A DNA stretch of 64,000 bases, from positions 62,001 to 126,000 of the forward strand of contig JACCIC010000040.1 of assembly GCA_018907035.1 (NCBI GenBank), written 5' to 3'. The DNA comes from Sycobia sp. Sy_11. Taxonomy: Eukaryota; Arthropoda; Insecta; Hymenoptera; Epichrysomallidae. Below, piece by piece: positions 11,260 through 26,100 of this stretch (its first letter is position 1; each line of letters starts with the position of its first letter). The notes beneath the pieces are model-generated. The model did not search any database and was not told the origin of the DNA. It saw nothing but the letters and a program-made list of their open reading frames with translations. The position numbers were made by a program, and so were the translations under genes.

Positions 11260-14200
11260 AAAACGAAACTATATTTATTTGCAATATAATTGTTTTGGTT
11301 AAATAGAGAAACATTACAAAGTAAAAATAATACATTAAATATTTGAAATAAAAAATAAAAAGGCAACTCAATATTATTTGTTGAAACAAAGATGTGTATG
11401 TGTGTGTGTGTGTGTGTTTGTGTTTAACAGTCAAATATACATTTTTTAGTTGCAAATATTTGAAAGATGGAGCTTTTGAATTATCAACTTCAGGAAAAGA
11501 ACCCTTTCAATTAATTTTGGTTCTGGGGAAAAAGCAGTAAACTTCTATATGAACAAATATTTGTAAAAAAATAATTTTTGTAATTTTATACCTGTTTGAA
11601 TTATTGATCGTTAATTATAGATTAAATTGTACTGTTTTTATAAAATAAATAATATACTTTTATTTTGTTTTAAATTTATTAAATGTGTGCTTGAGTTTGA
11701 AATTTAGTTGCGTTGCGTTGTGCACAATATAAATATAAAACATAATATAAAATGTATAGAATACAATCAAAAGGATGAAAAAATATGTAAAAATATAATT
11801 ATTCTTAATTGCAATATATCTATCTATATATAGCCTTTTTGGCTTAGTCTCTTAGATAGTTTGAGATTCCAAAATGGAATACTTTTAAAGCTAAAATACT
11901 AAAATTTCGTTTTATATTTTGCTGAACAATTCCAGATTAAAGTATTGTATTTTAAGATATATTTATCTAAAACAAATGAATATTTTTGGATAAGTAATGG
12001 TATATCAATTAATCATTTATTTAATTAAAAAAACATTTATTTAAATTAACAAAAAAATTTTTGTCGGTGTATACTTATATGTAGAAAATGTTGTTTCTGA
12101 TACAACGTAATATTAAATAAAGACATCTGTTGAAATTGAAATGAACGAATATTCATTTCGTATAAATAACTGTTTTTTGTTATAAAAAAATATATCTTTA
12201 AATGTATTAACTAATTGAATTGAAATTAAATTTTTATAATTAAAAAAAACAATTGATCTGAAAAGAGTTCATTAAATTAGAGTAAATGATGAAGTAAAAT
12301 GTAATAATTTCTTTTTTTAAGCATTGAAAGTAATATAATAGTATAATATTCATTCTGACATCATATTTTTTTAAATAAAAAATGTTATCAGCATTTCTCT
12401 CTAGGAAAATCCACAATGTTCATTAAAACTCCAAAATGTTCCGCGACTATGTTAGTTATCATATAAGAACTTTCTGGCACTTTTAAATACAAAGAAAACA
12501 TTTTTTAAATTAAAGGAATGTTTTTTACAAAATAAATTATTTATGTAAGTAACATACTGAAATATTTTTTTGATGTCGAAAAAGCAAATGTCTTTTTTAA
12601 GCAATGCGATCGTTGATTTTAAATATCAAGGAACACAACTGCGCCTCGAAGGCAAGTGTGGATAGTACAGGCTTCGGACGACCGTGCTATATATTCTTTG
12701 ATATTAGATATCGAGATACATAAATAATTATTGCGTCAATATTATACCATTATATTACTTGTAATAATGCTTAATACAAAGGTATTTCAATAATACTACG
12801 ATTCAACAAAAGCTTTGTGCAAAAACCTTTTATTATATTAAAGTTCTTATGTAGTGAATTTTTTTTTCATTATGTTTCTATTTTGCATATATTCCGGCAA
12901 TAAATAAGTAAATTATACCTATTCTGCTATTGTTACGTGGTGCAACAGTGCCAGGAAGTTGAGTTTGGAGATTAACTTAGAGGATTTTATACAATATTAT
13001 GAAAATTTGAACGAATATTGAATTTTAAACAAGAACACTTTTTATGGCGAGTATGTCATTAAAAAGCGCAGTTTGCCTTAATCCGTGAGATGCGCTACAA
13101 TTGAAATTTGATGGATAAATATCAGCTGTAATTATGTTTTTTCCACAGTCTGGCACGTTACTAGGTATTGCTATTTATTGGTACAGCAAAAGCAAGAATA
13201 AGTTTTTCTTGTTATTGGATGCATAAATAATCAGCAATAAAAATTTATATTAATTTAATTGGAATATAAAAAAATGCAGAAAAGAAACTGATCAATACAA
13301 GATTAATAAAATAAAATGTTGTAAATTTATTAACTACAATGAACGCATAATAAATTATGAAATTTATTAAACAATAATCACTGCACTTAAGATATGTTTA
13401 TTAAAATACATAAAAACGACAAATATATATAGTAATTGAACAAAATTCACTCACAGTATCTTTCTACCTAAATAACAACAGTTTAATTTTGCATTGGATA
13501 AGTGGTCTTTGTAAATATATTTTAGATTAATTAATTTTTGTTCAAACAAAAATATATTAATGGCAATATTATACAAACAGCTATGGACACTATTTGTAAA
13601 TATATTTTACAAAGTCAGCTTATCTAACGCAATATAAAACAGTAATTTATCGTAACGAAATATGATTTTGATTTTCCTTGAGAAAGTCTAAATTAAATAT
13701 ATGAAAACGCAGTAAAAGGTCGAAACATTGATATTTTTTGATACTCCTTAACATTCATAATATATTATTCATAAGAGCAGTACAAAATTTATGAACAGTT
13801 CATATAAGAACCCCTAAATGATCCTTTATGAACAGTTCATATAAGAACCCCTAAAAATGTAAAAATTCTTCATCGATAAAAAAATTTTTAAAGTCATAAT
13901 TTTATAATTTATACAAATAATATAATGACAATTGAAAAAATATTCGGTAAACGTATTTTTTAAAATGCATTTGAAAAGTAATTAATGTAATATTAATAAA
14001 TTGAGAAAATAAAGGAAGAGGTTAATTTTCAATCATTTTATGATGAAATGAAAGTATAAAGATAAAATTTATTGGCTTATTTTGTATCTTGTTCTGTACA
14101 CTCTTAATGCTTCTCGATACGGAGATAATAGCAGGTTTTACTTGAAATTTTTTTCACAAATATAACAAAGATTTTAAAAAATTTTGTAGATTTACCCTAA

Positions 14201-16260
14201 AATCTCAAACTCTAAATGGATTAGCTCAGACTAGATCTATTGCATCTATTTATAGCCTATTTAGTTTCCAATATACTTTGTAATCTGATTTGAAAGTGAA
14301 TTAATAAAAATATGGATTGTTAAAATTTGGAAACATTCATAATTGAATTGCCGAAATAATTGTAACATGCCCGTTCTTCAACTGAAATCGATTAAAAACA
14401 AACTATTTTAATTTCATATTGATATCTAAGAAATATACTGATCTTCTTTTACAAACGATGTGACTGTTAAACCAGAAGTTATCAAATATTTTTAAAATAT
14501 GTAAGTTTTGTAGTACGCGACCCACGCTGCATTTCCGATTCCCGCACTAAGAGACAAATTAACTTTACAAGTGATTGGTTTAGCCATTAAAAAAATTTAT
14601 AGATATTTTATCTTTAGAGTATCGCCTTTGTACTTTATTCGCGTATCTAAAAAATCTATTTTTTAAAAATTTTGTATCTATGTTAGATCATCAGTATTGA
14701 ATATATGAGAACGCAGCACGCTGAACGATCGTTAAAATTTCTCAAATGCTCGTATATATTATTCAATTTTAATATTCATTATATTATATTATGATGGCTT
14801 GGATACATGTATTAATTAGGTTTATGAATAGAATCATTAAAAGGCTTCTTTAATTATCAAAATCAGTTGAGCCTATCATTTGCAGTCGTAGCAAAGTTGA
14901 TATTCCTATTACTGGGATATGGGATTGCAGAGTATAATGTGGATCCCGGACCGGAACGCTTCATAACTTGAACGCAAAAATATTTCATAATTTTTGATCG
15001 AATAGAGACATCATCTTATTTATAAATGAATTTTGTAGATGAGAACAGAAGAAAATACTATCACAATCCATTTGAGTTTGATATGGCTGCTATAATTCTT
15101 TAACAATGTAATTTATACCTTAAGGTTTTTAACTATTAACATTTTTTTCTTGTAATTTAAATTCGCTTTCGAAGATTACATAACAAAGAATAAAACTGAA
15201 AATAGGTCAGAATTGATGCGATTAATGCAGTTTGAGACAATCAATTCTAAGTATAAAGATTTTAGAGTACATCTTCCAATTTTTCAAAATTCATAGATGG
15301 ATATGTTTGAAAAAAAATTTATATATTTATAAATTATATCTTGTATTGCTTTAAAATGACTTTACATAAAATTATAAAATAAGGTAGGTATAGAGTGTAT
15401 TATACTTCCTAATCATTTAAAAGCGCTTTTCTATCATGTATTGTATTTATAAAATGAAAATTGTTTCCTAATTATATTAATAGTCAATTACATAAATATG
15501 AGATTCTTCAAAAGAAGTGAAATCTTTTTAAAATTACCTTATACAAAATATATACGTGTACGGTGTATTAAAATCATTCAAAAGCTCTTGTCTTAATATA
15601 TGGTATTTATATAAATGATATATTGTTCCGTAATTAGACTTCACAATTCCACGTAAATACTCTTCATTCTTAAAAAAGAGATATAGTCAAAGATAGGAAA
15701 AAAATGACATTTCATGATTATATTTAATTATTTCTACTTTGAACAAAGGAAAGTATAGAAAATCAAATTAATACGTATGAGTACTAATTCGTGTATCAGA
15801 AGTCAGGCTGATTTAACAGATTTAATGAAAAGTTTGTTTTCAATAAATCTGTAGATTGTTATATAATGATTCAAGGTAAATAAAATTGCATAAAAAATTA
15901 AATATTTTATTGATAAAATAAATAATGATTGAAAATGATTGATAGATGTAATTATAAATTATTACCAAGATAGACATGGAGATCGAATAACAGAGTTTCT
16001 TCAAATGTGCCTTGAGTTCTACTTTTGGGAATTCCAAAGATTAGGGTGGTCGAATGAAGAATTCGAAAGAATAAATATTTTGTACTGCATATCTAACAAT
16101 ATAATTAAGTAGAAATTAGCTTTTTATATATTTTGTAAATATTAATCAAAAATTAGAATGTGATTATGTTTTTTATCACTGTAATATTTTTATCACTTAG
16201 ATAAATAAATCAATAAATTTTCTAATTTATTATAATTTTAAAATGATATTAGTTTGTGTC
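10792..16260. other. Gene-free AT-rich DNA with small repeats
   Basis: There is no supportable gene. GC-richer DNA at 10860-11160 holds a 32-bp unit repeated twice (10880-10943, unit beginning GAGCCC(G/T)AAAGAG). A (CT)n array lies at 11213-11257 and a short (GT)n near 11395. At 12622-12705 AATATCAAGGA and TCTTTGATATT face each other around a 60-base GC-rich core. A 31-bp unit is duplicated at 13788-13818 and 13825-13855. Elsewhere I see only AT-rich sequence. Confidence 0.55.
13788..13855. repeat. Tandem duplication of a 31-bp unit
   Basis: The unit TTTATGAACAGTTCATATAA plus GAACCCCTAAA occurs twice with a 37-bp period and no mismatch. The unit itself contains the palindrome ATGAACAGTTCAT. 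Confidence 0.85.
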
Positions 16261-16273
16261 ATCCATTATAGAA

Positions 16274-16376
16274 TACTGGTGAGAGGGAAAAGAACCCGGT
16301 CGCGAGTTGAGCGATCAGGTACCGAGGCGAGCTGAGCCGGAACGCGAAATACCCCTTACCAGGCCACCCTGTTACA
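16274..16376 (-). mobile_element. 103-bp GC-rich insertion with 6-bp target duplication
   Basis: A block much richer in G and C than its surroundings is bracketed by ATAGAA on both sides (16268-16273 and 16377-16382). On the - strand it begins TGTAACAGGGTGGCC, a common type of LTR start, but it ends CCAGTA, which is not a canonical LTR end. It may be a very short solo LTR, a remnant or another small non-autonomous element. Confidence 0.5.
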
Positions 16377-16604
16377 ATAGAAATAATGTATAGTTTCTTG
16401 AAAACTCAAAAATGCCTTGGTGAAACATCACAAAATATTATTATTTTGAGACGAACTTAGTTTCCGACCTTCACGTTTAGATGGCAATATACTACTGTGT
16501 AAAAATATGAGTAAGACATTATTGATAACTTTTGAAATCTTTATTTATTCTTCTAAATCTAATTCATCCTCCTTAAAATAACCCCCCCCCCCTATCCGCA
16601 TGCA

Positions 16605-17090
16605 ATGCAACTATGCTAACACTTTTTCCAATTTTACATTCCGGAATGGTCATCAGTTCCTTCTTCGATTCGGCTGTTGTTTCTCCAATCGAATCAAAAC
16701 AATGTCCCCGAAGTGGTCTTTTAAGTTTTCTGAACAGCTAGAAGTCACACGATGCTAATCAGACGAGTACGGTGATTGCGGAACGATATTGGTTGAATTT
16801 TTGGCGAAATATTCACGTAAAATCAATGCAGTATGAGCTGGTGCATTATCGTGATGAAAAATCCAAGAGTTGTCTTTCCATAAATCTGGCCTTTTGAGAC
16901 GAATAGCTTCACGCAAACGATGTATAATACTCGACGTTAACCGTTTAGTCGGTTGAAAAGAACCACACCACGATAATCGAAGAAAACAGTGAGCATAACC
17001 TTGATCTTTGAGCGGCCTCTGCGTAATTTTTTCGAAACTTAAGATTAAAAATTGTGCTAAATGTCTTTTAAGCAAATCAACAGTATATAG
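16605..17090 (-). pseudogene. Mariner transposase pseudogene 1
   Basis: The - strand encodes mariner transposase pieces in shifting frames. VMLTVFFDYRGVV holds the first catalytic Asp; RPDLWKDNSWIFHHDNAPAH (second catalytic Asp) lies in the frame of 16755-17075. The next block should be YSPDLAPCDFFLF but reads PYSSD and a stop. A further frame below 16755 keeps C-terminal pieces such as LKRPLRGH and FDSIGETTAESKK. At least two frameshifts and a stop make it inactive. The N-terminal DNA-binding half and terminal inverted repeats are not visible. Confidence 0.85.
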
Positions 17091-17109
17091 GTTATTTATT
17101 AAACGATAT

Positions 17110-18143
17110 ATTTAGTTCAAAAAGTCATAAAATTTATATATTTAAAATATATAAATATATAAAATTTATAACATTTCAAATAATTAAAAGCGATGAAAGT
17201 ATTTCAATTAAATAACATTGTCAAGTACGATGGTTTTAGTAGATAATGTATATTTATAGCTTTTGTAATATTTGAATTTTTATAAAATTAAAGCTATTTA
17301 ATTGTAATTTAAAGCATTTTTTGACTAACAAAAGAATAAAATAATATAATAATATTGTTATGATATTTTTTAGCATTTATGTTTTTGTTATTAATAGTAT
17401 CTCTGATAATATATACAATTAAAGTAATATATATAATTACAACATTAACAGAGAAACTATTCTATTTTAACTGTTCAATTTTAATCTGAAACAATATATG
17501 TTGATACATACGAATCATATAATATATTTTATAATATTATCAGCTTCTTAAAATTATGGTTTAAGCATTATATTATAGCAATATATGTTGATACATACGA
17601 ATAATATAATATATTTTATAATATTATCAGCTTCTTAAAATTATGGTTTTTATTAAATAGTATATAATTTAAACATAATCAGCAAGAAAACAATAATTTG
17701 GAAGCTAATTTTATTTTATAAAAATTGAAATATATAGAAATAAAAATAAACATTCATAATGTATAATAACATGTTCCAACCTGACAATGTTATTTCATCA
17801 ATGCTTACACATACTATCTATATAATAGGAAGCTTAATTTTCAATTAGAAAAGTAATATTAGGAATTGTGCCAAAAATTTTAGATAAATTTGAATTTAGA
17901 ATCAGTGAAAATCGGGTAATTGCTAAAAAAGCTATAATTTCTCTATTAAACACGTAAATAAAAAAAAATACTGTACAAATAGTAAATGTTCGATGATTTA
18001 TTAGCGATCATATTCTTTGAACATAATAAAATCATTTTATACTTAAAAAGATAGTTTAAAGTATTTTTATTTTTTATTTATAATTAAAATTGGATTCAGA
18101 AACATTATGTCCCAAACTTTTGCATCTATAAAGAACTTTTATT

Positions 18144-18196
<53 letters not shown>

Positions 18197-18610
18197 GTAA
18201 ATTATATATTTAAATTATATATATTTACATCGATTTTCAGAACATAAAAATTTCAGGTACATGCGTGCGCACGCGCGTCTGTGTTTGTATGTAAATAATA
18301 TATACTAAGAATAAAATTAATCTATATGTCTATTCTATCTAATAGAATCTGAGGTACCGCTTTATCTCATGTTGGAAGAATAGAGCGAAGCAAATTTTTC
18401 CAAACAAGAATTGTGTAGTTGTATTAGTAGTCTACGACGATTCGATTATGGTATTTATATAGCGTACGTTAGATGTCAATATCTCTCCAATTATTTGTCA
18501 ATAAACCGTTCGTCATCATCCCAGTTTTTCGAATTCATAATAGTTAAATATAGTCGAAGAAATCAAGGCAAACTTGTAATACGTATATTTTCTAGTTCAA
18601 CACAAGCAAA
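17110..18610. other. Gene-free AT-rich DNA upstream of the secreted-protein gene
   Basis: It contains an imperfect duplication (17492-17562 and 17579-17649), a (TA)n array at 18149-18194 and otherwise only AT-rich DNA. The promoter of the gene starting at 18623 should lie near its right end, but I can point to no clear TATA box or initiator. Confidence 0.55.
17492..17649. repeat. Duplicated 71-bp segment, period 87
   Basis: The segments 17492-17562 and 17579-17649 are the same except for one base (AATCATA against AATAATA). The 16 bases between them are unrelated. This is a recent local duplication. Confidence 0.85.
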
Positions 18611-18622
18611 TTTTTGTCAAAA

Positions 18623-20067
18623 ATGGAAGTATTGGCTCTGAATATACTGAGACTTTTTGTACTTATCGCTTTAGTTGAATCAAGTAAATTTTCGATAAAT
18701 GTAGATGTAGAGAAAAATGTAGGCACATCTATTCCAATAAATAAAAATATAGAAAGGTCGCCTAGACACGTTGATAGACAATCATGGACATGGCAGAAAT
18801 ACGAGTTTGGAAGTGGAGTCGGTAATCGCGAAGGTCAGATCTACTTTAAACGAACTAATTTTGTGTTTCACTTGTTTTACTTGATTTTAAATCGAATAAG
18901 GCAAAGCATATATTATTTTTCATTCATTAAATATTTGTTTCAAATTCTTGTTTTCATTTATTAATTACAAATGTTATTTTTATTTAAAATTTTAATGTCT
19001 TTCAATATAATTAAGTTCACGATATTTTTAATGTATTTAAATCTTTTTAATTTCTATTTTATTATTAATATGTTGAAAAATTCAATGAATTTTAATCATA
19101 AGTTAATTTTCAGAATTATTGATAGAAGATATTGAAGTATGGAGTAATTCCAGACTAGATGAAGACATAAATAATTGGCAATTTTTCGAGAGCAATGGTG
19201 AAAATTATATAGCCGGTATTAAAGAATCAAAAGTATTATTGTTATATTGTCTAGATACGCAAACGAAACAAATCACCTATCGAGCAAGTTTATCTGTTAA
19301 TGAAACTATTAAAGCATTCAAAATTTTAAGTTTATCATACGAAACCAATGAATTTTCAAATCGCAATCAAATCTTTTTAATTTTATCCACAACTATAAAT
19401 AAAAATCATAAAATAGATTGCTTTTACTTAATTAATAATGTATTCAGACGAATAGATTTAACGGGATTTAACTTAATCCCCGATCTAATAAAGTCAATAA
19501 AACAAATCGAATACTTTAATTTCAATAACAGGCATAAATTACTGTTATTGTACGAATACGAATTTTGGTTCAAGAATAATTTTTCTCTAGTCGAAGTCTA
19601 TGATATGAAAATAATTGATAATCTGCTAACTGTTCGGTAAGTTATTTAAAAATTAAACTCAACTGAGTATATATTAGCTATAATATACATATTAACAATA
19701 TTACCCTTATAGATTGTGTCATGACCTTCTCTTGTCAGGGACATCCAGTGTTCAGCTATGTCCATCTCATGAAGATAGCACAATTCTTTCTTTTTTTGGC
19801 GATAATCATGTGGTTCTATATAAATACAAGGATGAGGATTTTGTAAGGTGCACTTTTACGGACGTACAAAATATAACAATACCTGGCTTACTCAATACCA
19901 TATGTTTTGAAAGTGGAAATATAAATTATTTGGTTTCGTCAGGAATAATGCCAAACCTACACAGATTCCATGATATTGAATATCTTTACGATAAACGGAT
20001 GGAAAAAGTATTTTCAGGTAATGATTTAGCTAGTTACATTCACAAATAATATATCAAGAGTATATCA

Positions 20068-20118
<51 letters not shown>

Positions 20119-23100
20119 CTTGTTTTAGAAATAGAAAATGTTCATTTCATTCAAAGCGTACCTGTAGAAACATACAGAGATGAAGTCATTTTATTAATGC
20201 AATTGAAAAACTCAACTGTGTTAGCTTTGAGCTGGCAAGGTTCAGCATTTAAATGGACTGCTTTGCCAAATAATGTTCTTGATAATATAAATTTATCCTT
20301 GGCGACGATTATTCCTAGATTTGGTCTATTATATGGAAATTCGTTAATTAGGTTTAAAGTACAATTAAAGGAATTACCACGACCAGACGAAAAGGAAGTG
20401 GAAAAAATTTTGAAAACTAAATACGCACTAGAAGTAAGCATGGAAATAATAAATTTAATTTTCTTTCTGTGTTTTATTTTAAAATAATTTCAAACCAATT
20501 CTATCAAATTGATTTTAACATAAGATATGTAATGTAAAATGTAAATTACTATCTAATCCATTAAAATGTTAAATAAAAGAAAATAAAAATAGATTACTAA
20601 AAATTGACATGAATATTATTTTTTTTTCAGGAAGTTTTACAGCAGCAAGAAACGATTGTTGCTAATACGAATAGACTATCTAATTATAGTAATTTAGAAA
20701 GTGCTGAAAGTAACAGATTTTTTAACATAAATAAAGTTGTAGCTAATAATCTTACAGTCAGTGAAACAAACAGTTTTCCTATTTCACTGGGATTTCATAA
20801 TTTCACTCTGAATGAGCTGCAAAAAGAGTATCAAAATTTAGAACAACTAATGAAAAATTTAGAGACAAAACTTCACCTTACAGAATCTAATTTACAAAAT
20901 GCAGTTAAAAGTACGCGAAATATTTCTTTAAATGATATTGATATAACAGGAGATCTTGAAATAAAAGGGACCCTCACTTTCGGAAAAATTCAAATAGACT
21001 ACTTAAATAATATTTCAATAAATGATATAATAAATGATGAATTTATATCTAAAAATGTAAAGATTACTGGATTGAAATCATTTCCCACAATTAAGTTTAC
21101 AGATGGTAACTTAAAAATCGGCAAATTAAATGGAATTCCATTAAAAAATCATATTTTTGATGATTTAATAAGAAATTATTCTGGTATTTATTTATCCGAA
21201 ATAAATAAATTAGAAACACAAAAGAATTTACATTTTTCTAAAATACTTGGCTTTAAATGGATAGATTTAATGCAAAACTTAATCTTCAAAAATGAAAGAG
21301 CGATTATACCAGGTGAAACGCACATTGCAGGGGTTAGTTGATAAGTCTATATTGTTTTATTTTTTAATTTTCTTAAAAATAAAAATATATTATTCTTTAG
21401 CAAATGACTTCAAGTTATATTCATATGGATTATTTAAACAATCTTCAATATCCGTCAGATTATATAGTAAAAAATGGTCCAGAAGATGCACATATGACAA
21501 GTTCAAAAACTTTCCAGTCTCTTACTATTGGAAGTCTTGCTGATGTAAAAACTATAAATGGTATCAATGCTGACGAATTCATATTTCTTAATACTGATCA
21601 AACTTTAGAGAATTTAATAACCTTTGAAAATATCGAAACGGATGAAAGTTTTCGAGTATGTATTTCAGTATCTAATAATTTTCATGAATAAAAAGTTATC
21701 TACTATTAATACCGTTATAATATCTCGTTATATAAAATATTATCCTTAAGAAAATATAAATAACCAAATGTAAGCTTACTAAATGTTAGATACTTTTTCA
21801 GATTGATGGCAAAGTGATCGGATTACCCGAACAAAAAGTTAATCCTAATCTGACTCTATTAAATAGTAACATTGTTGAATCGAATACAATGTTCAATAGT
21901 TTATATGTCACGGGTAAAGTTTATGTTAATAATTCCATCAGTGACATTAAATGGTCAGAAATCGATGATTTGATATACAACAATGAAGGAAACATACTAG
22001 TAACAGGAAAGAAAACATTTTTAAACAATGTAAATATTGCTGATAATTTAAAAATCGAAAATGAACTGATTAATGGCCATTCTACGAATGATTTTATTAC
22101 TTTAAATACACGACAAATACTTCCAAGTAAGTTTTTAAACATTAAATTCCATTTTTTTTTAAAAAAAATTTGTAAGGTTCAATAAAAAGACAAATAAAAA
22201 AATCTTAATCACATTATAACAATTGTGTTTATACGTGCGAATAATTATAAATTATAAACTGCTAAAGTGTGATTCATTGTTTTAAATGAAAAACTAATAA
22301 ATAGTCCAATGGTTCTTAAAGTAAGATTATGAGGATTTCATTATTGTTAAATAAATTTAGCAATTATAGAGCGAACAAAAATAACAGTTAATTATTTTGG
22401 AAACTGTTCTGATTTTTTTTACATATAAAACTCTTCTGACTGTTATAAATAAATATAAATATTGGCTAAGCTGAATATCTTTGAACAAATGAGAAAATCC
22501 TCGAAACAAATAAATATAATAATTTAATTCTAATATTCTGTTTTAATTAAAGATTTGTCAAAAATTACTAGCAAAGTGAAATTTAGTGATGTATCTTATG
22601 AAGACATAAAGAACTTTGAAGAAAAAATCAATACTAATATGAATGGTGCCAGCATGCCAGTATGTTCTAATAAGACTGTTTTCTTTACTCATCCACCAAT
22701 AGTCGACGAATTTTCATCGTTGTCCATTAATGATAACGTTAGCGGCTTAAACTTTTTAAAAAATCTTGAATCGCTATTGAAAAATGTTTATTTTGAAAAT
22801 CTAAATGTTAAAAAATTAATAATTGTAAAAGACTTGGTACCAACATTTATAAACGGTGTGAGTTTTCAAGAATTTAAAAATAACCGAATTTCAAAGACTG
22901 GTTATCAAAATTTAATAGGCAATATTAGTATTAAACATTTAGAAACAAAGAACCTCTATGTTGATTACATTAATGATAGATCACTTAGTGATTTAAAAAA
23001 TACAGTTGATGGATTAAATGATTTTTATTATCGAATTTTCAATGGCACCGAATCATTGAATTCGGTAAACGTCACTGGATGTGTTAAAACAAAATATATT

Positions 23101-26100
23101 AATGAATATGATTTAATTAATATCCTTGATATGCAGCACTCTGAAGAATTTAGTTTTAGGACAAATGAGTTTATAGAGAATGTAGTTGTAGAAGGATTAA
23201 TTAATGGATTAAACTTCACTAAACTCGTAGAAGACTCCATTTTAAAAACAGAAGATTATGTCATTATGAAAAGTCCAAAGAAAATTCGAAAAATGAAAAC
23301 TCAAAATTTAAAGATAAAGTACATCAATGGTCGTTCAGTTGATGATATAATAAATGCTGATAAAAATCAAACATTTACGGGTAATGTAAAAATAAAAGGT
23401 ACGTTTTATTTTAAATTGATAGATGTCATATGTAGTAATACAATTCATTATAAGTATAAATGTTTGTAATTAATCCAAATAGAGTTATAGAATATAAAAT
23501 ATTTTTATGATTTGTAGGATCTGTGGTTGTCGAAAAAAAATTTAATTCTACTGGTAACATTAACAATTTGGTTTTCAAAAATATTAGTGACGCTATTTAT
23601 AAAGTAAATGATAATATATATAAACTCACTGGAGATTTTTTAGTTGAAACTATTTCTTACATAAAAGATTTAAATGTTTTCGGACAAGTTCAGCAAAGAA
23701 ATATAAATGAATTTTTGGAAAGTCTGATTTATCTTAACAAAAAAGAAGTAACAGTCATCGGAAGAAAAAAATTCAATAATTTGGTTCATTTTTCTGATAA
23801 AATTATTATTACAGAAAATCTGAATCAAATTAGTTTGCAGAATTTTTATCAAAATGCAATATTTACAGATCGCCCGATGTCAATATATACTGAATTAGTC
23901 TTTGAAAGTGATATTTTACTAGAAGGAAATTTAACTGTTAATAATAACTTGAAAGCTAACGCAATTAAAAATATTAAAATTGAAAAATTGTTAGAAAACG
24001 CTGTGTATTTAAACAAACCAACCGCAATAACAGGTAATAATGTAAATATAATACATTTACTATGCACACACATAAATATTTATTATATTTATTATACTTC
24101 TATATATATATATATGATTTATAAAAGCTACCGATTTTTTTAAAGAATCTGTAAAACGTGCTTTCTGTATTTTAGAGGATGTAATATTGTCGAATGTAAT
24201 ATTTAAATTCGATATCATAGTCAAACATTGGAATAATATTGATATTGATACGTTTTCAACTTTATACAAGAATGAGGTAATAAACAATATTTTGAATTGC
24301 GTTAACATTGAGGTTGATAATTTGGAAATTCAAGGATTTCTCAATGGTAATAATTTGACAGAATTTTATGAAAACACATTCATGGTATGAACTTAGTTAT
24401 TCATACTTTATTTGCATGCATATCTATAAAAATTGAAACTTAAACAATAATAAATAATACTTATTTTAGCTTTCATTGGACCAAAATATTACTGGAAAAA
24501 TTTCATTTTTAAATAATATTTACGTACAGGAGGATTTTAATTCACAATTTATTAATAACATAGATGTGTCAAAAAGTGTATCATTGCATAATAATGATCC
24601 CTTAATTGGTACAGTTAAATCAAAGTAACAATTTATTTCGCAAATATACTAAAAATTATTTTTGTATAATCCATATAAATATAATTTCAGGCAATTTCGT
24701 TTTCGATAGCACTGTCCGTGTGAATGATGATCTTCGTGTATTAGGTACTTTATGCGGTGTTAATTGTTCCACGTGGTTATCAAATATAGTTACTGCTGCA
24801 CCTCGAACACCACAAATAATTTCTGGTAACTGGACTGTTTATGGTAACGTTGCTGTCAAAAGGAATCTACATGGTTCTGGTTTTATTAATGGATTTGAAA
24901 TATCAAAAATTAATAATGATTTTGAAGAAAGAAAAAGAATGCTAGAAATAATGCTTTCTGAAAAAATGGTAAATTTATTTTACTCGTTTTTTCTTATCCT
25001 TCTAAAAAATACATAAAATTAATCGAATATATTTTTCAAAATCATTATCATTTTAGAATAATTTAAAAGGTATGTGTGAAGACCTACAAGAATTGAAAAT
25101 GGAAGCTGAAAATTTGCTTTATAAATTCAAATCGTTTGACTATCTTCAAATTCTGGAATTTGACCAAAAAGTATCTAGTATTCACCATTTTGAATTGAAA
25201 AATATTGATTATGTTATGATTAATTTCGATACCTGTCATTTGGATATTTTTACGTTCACAAGTAAAGGGTTTGTTTTAGCCATGAATTATTCGGATTTTG
25301 GCTATGTTAAACAATATGTCACACTTAATTGTGAAAAAAAGTTATACTTTGTAACTGTTGGAAAACCAGCCTGTGGAAAGAATTCTGGAAATATTTGGAG
25401 TCTTGATAATAACGAACTTGAAGTATAAATAATATATATATTTTTTCATAATAAGTTTTATTAGAACTCATTATGGTTTATAAGCAATGCTCGTTATTTT
25501 ATTTAATTTTAGCACATCTTAGATCTGGGAAATGTAACGGACGTGGAAAAATTAGGGTCTGATGGATTTGCAATTGTAATTGGTCACGAAGTTCAGGAAT
25601 GGTATCTTAGTGACATTTGCAACAATAAATTTGAACCAACAAATGTGATCCCCATAGCTGATAAGAAAGTACAATTCTTTGTTAACGAAAATGATACTTT
25701 ATTAGCTAGCAGAAATACAATTTACGATCTCCCTTCAAAAACGTTAACTTTTAGAACTTCAAAATCTAGAAGCTTACAGTTTGAAGAATTTGAAAATCCA
25801 TTCAGTACAAATGCTATTGTATCTTTTCAAGCCGGTGTTTATAGAAAAGAATATATACTTTTTCATGATGAGAGCATAAGTCGTAATTACATTTTTGTAA
25901 GTGACAATACCAAGCAACAACCTGATATAAGAGGGCTACGATTGCTCGATCGTTAGAGTAAAGGACTAGTAATTCGGTTCTTTAAGTTCAAGTCCTGGTC
26001 TCCGATCGATTGATACAAGCACCACTGTACGCATTTACATGTGCGTTGTTTACAATCGTAGACCTCCGTCGCTGATTAGCAACACTAGTTGGGAACATAA

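Noticed and set aside
25931..26005. tRNA gene in intron 14
   Set aside because: The A and B boxes are present but the acceptor stem does not close, and a 3' tail and target duplication mark it as a SINE.
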